This document shows positions 62,690-64,000 of a stretch of 64,000 bases of DNA, piece after piece. How positions within the stretch are numbered: the stretch's first letter is position 1; every line of letters begins with the position of its first letter. The position numbers and the translations under genes are program-made. Origin of the DNA: Brachyhypopomus gauderio (lineage: Eukaryota > Chordata > Actinopteri > Gymnotiformes > Hypopomidae); assembly GCF_052324685.1 (NCBI RefSeq), contig NW_027506894.1:62001-126000 (forward strand). Reading direction: 5' to 3'. The notes beneath the pieces were generated by a model that did not search any database, was not told the DNA's origin, and was given only the letters and a program-made list of their open reading frames with translations.

Positions 62690-63860
62690 ATGGCTGCTAT
62701 AAACCCTCTGTCAGAAGAAGAGTTTTCATGTCCTGTGTGCTGTGACATCTTCAGGGATCCTGTTATACTGTCATGTAGCCACAGTGTGTGTAAAACCTGT
62801 CTGCAGCAGTTCTGGGAAACCAAGGGATCTCAAGAATGTCCAGTTTGTAGGAGAAGATCTTCAAGAGACGATCCTCCCTGTAATCTTGCACTAAAGAACC
62901 TGTGTGAGTCTTTTCTAGCGAGCAGGAGTCAGAGATCTTCAGCAGGGTCTGAGGTGCTCTGCAGTCTGCACAATGAGAAACGCAAACTCTTCTGTCTGGA
63001 GGACCTACAGCCTGTGTGTGTGGTGTGTCAGATTTCAAAGGCACATAAAACTCATGACTGCCTTCCAGTAGAGGAAGCTGTGTGTCACTTTAAGGTATGA
63101 AATGTGCACTAATGCTTTAACTGTAATGTTTTTCCAATGTTTACAATTATCTTGAAATATATGTTAGACAGGTTAGATTAAATGAGTCAGATGATGAGAT
63201 TTCAGACAACTAAATCAGACCTTCATTCGCCGTGAAACTTAATATAGATAAAAATATTGATATACAATCTGCTACGATATATCAAACATCTCCATTTTAT
63301 ATTAAAAGGATGAAAAGGAATCAGTAATCACGCCATTGTGTTCAGTCGTTGTAATCTCCTATACAGATACAGTGATGAATCCTGTAAGACTCACACTGTC
63401 CTCTACTAAACCCATATTTACAGAACAAATTCAAGACCACACTGGAGTCTCTACAACAGCATCTGAAGGTCTTGGAGGAAGATAAACAAGTCTGTGAGAA
63501 AACAGCAGCACACATTAAGGTGAAAGGTCACTCTGAGTTCAGAATGGTGCTGTGATCACTGTCCACGTACACCATAATGAAACACACACATTTGGACAGT
63601 TTATATTTCCTCATCATCTCCCATTCCAGTATCAGGCCGAGCACACAGAGAGGCAGATAAAGGAGGAGTTTGAGAAGATCCACCAGTTTCTAAGAGATGA
63701 AGAAGCAGCAAGAATAGCTGCATTGAAGGAGGAAGAGGAGCAGAAGAGCCACATGATGTGGAGGAAGATTATGAAGATGAGTGGAGAAATAGCATCTCTT
63801 TCAGATCAAATCAAATACACAGAGAAGGAGATGGAAGCTGAGAACATATCGTTCATACTA
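62690..63860 (+). CDS. TRIM E3 ubiquitin ligase, 5' part (TRIM A'), cut by window end
   Basis: Coding exons visible: 62690-63094 (RING plus B-box 2), 63424-63519 and 63630-63860 (coiled coil). The 135-residue first coding exon translates identically to TRIM A, and exon 63630-63860 differs by one residue (YQAEHTERQ against YQAQHTERQ). All RING and B-box zinc ligands are present. The 23-bp exon, the 119-bp exon and the SPRY exon would lie beyond 64000, so completeness cannot be judged. Start chosen at ATG 62690 as in TRIM A. Confidence 0.87.
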
Positions 63861-64000
63861 GTAAGAATCACTCAGTCTGTCTCTCACTTAGACATACGCT
63901 CAAAACATGTTAAATACACCAATGTAGAAGAAAAAGAAAATAAATCACTCTGACCACCATCTTTCACTAACTCTCTCTCTCTCTCTCTCTCTCACACACA

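Overview
The window reads as nuclear DNA of a ray-finned (teleost-type) fish. Evidence is the spliced vertebrate-style genes with GT/AG introns, fish-type mobile elements (L2, RTE/Rex3-like and CR1/L2-like LINEs, Tc1-like, hAT, Harbinger, piggyBac and Ty3/Gypsy remnants, solo LTRs) and many micro- and minisatellites. The species cannot be named from the sequence. No tRNA, rRNA, bacterial operon or CRISPR array was seen. All cellular genes found lie on the + strand.

The main architecture is a large tandem segmental duplication. Copy A (about 9.4-33.9 kb) and copy A' (about 49.7 kb to the window end) carry the same blocks in the same order: a broken Harbinger-type nuclease, a secreted multi-domain C-type lectin (CTLD) gene, a 29-bp minisatellite, a telomere-like TTAGGG-variant array, a 61-bp minisatellite, and a TRIM gene (RING, B-box 2, coiled coil, B30.2/SPRY; TRIM35-like class). 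Between them lies a third, more diverged TRIM gene (42.7-47.8 kb) and a stub of a fourth (about 41.2 kb). The TRIM of copy A' is cut by the window end.

The lectin gene is the most unusual part. After a signal-peptide exon, CTLDs are encoded one per exon, all in phase 1-1, so exon pairs can be added or lost without breaking the frame. Copy A has five A+B pairs plus a terminal CTLD (11 domains, about 1264 codons if all join). Copy A' has one intact pair, one pair with a half-deleted B domain, and the terminal CTLD (5 domains, about 432 codons). Two 922-bp units in copy A look almost identical.

Region by region: 1-1.0 kb GATA/minisatellite composite; 1.5-9.4 kb mobile-element debris (hAT elements, RTE fragment, solo LTR, GC-rich unassigned stretch); 9.4-22.1 kb Harbinger remnant and lectin gene A with nested LTR insertions and a local inversion; 22.1-27.9 kb satellites and dispersed repeats; 28.3-33.9 kb TRIM A; 34-42.4 kb Tc1, CR1/L2-like LINE, Rex3-like LINE; 42.6-47.8 kb TRIM B; 47.9-49.6 kb Tc1-like and LINE ends; 49.7-64 kb copy A'. 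CTLD proteins and TRIM E3 ligases are both families used in fish innate immunity, so this looks like a birth-and-death immune gene cluster; any functional link between the two families is inference from co-duplication only.
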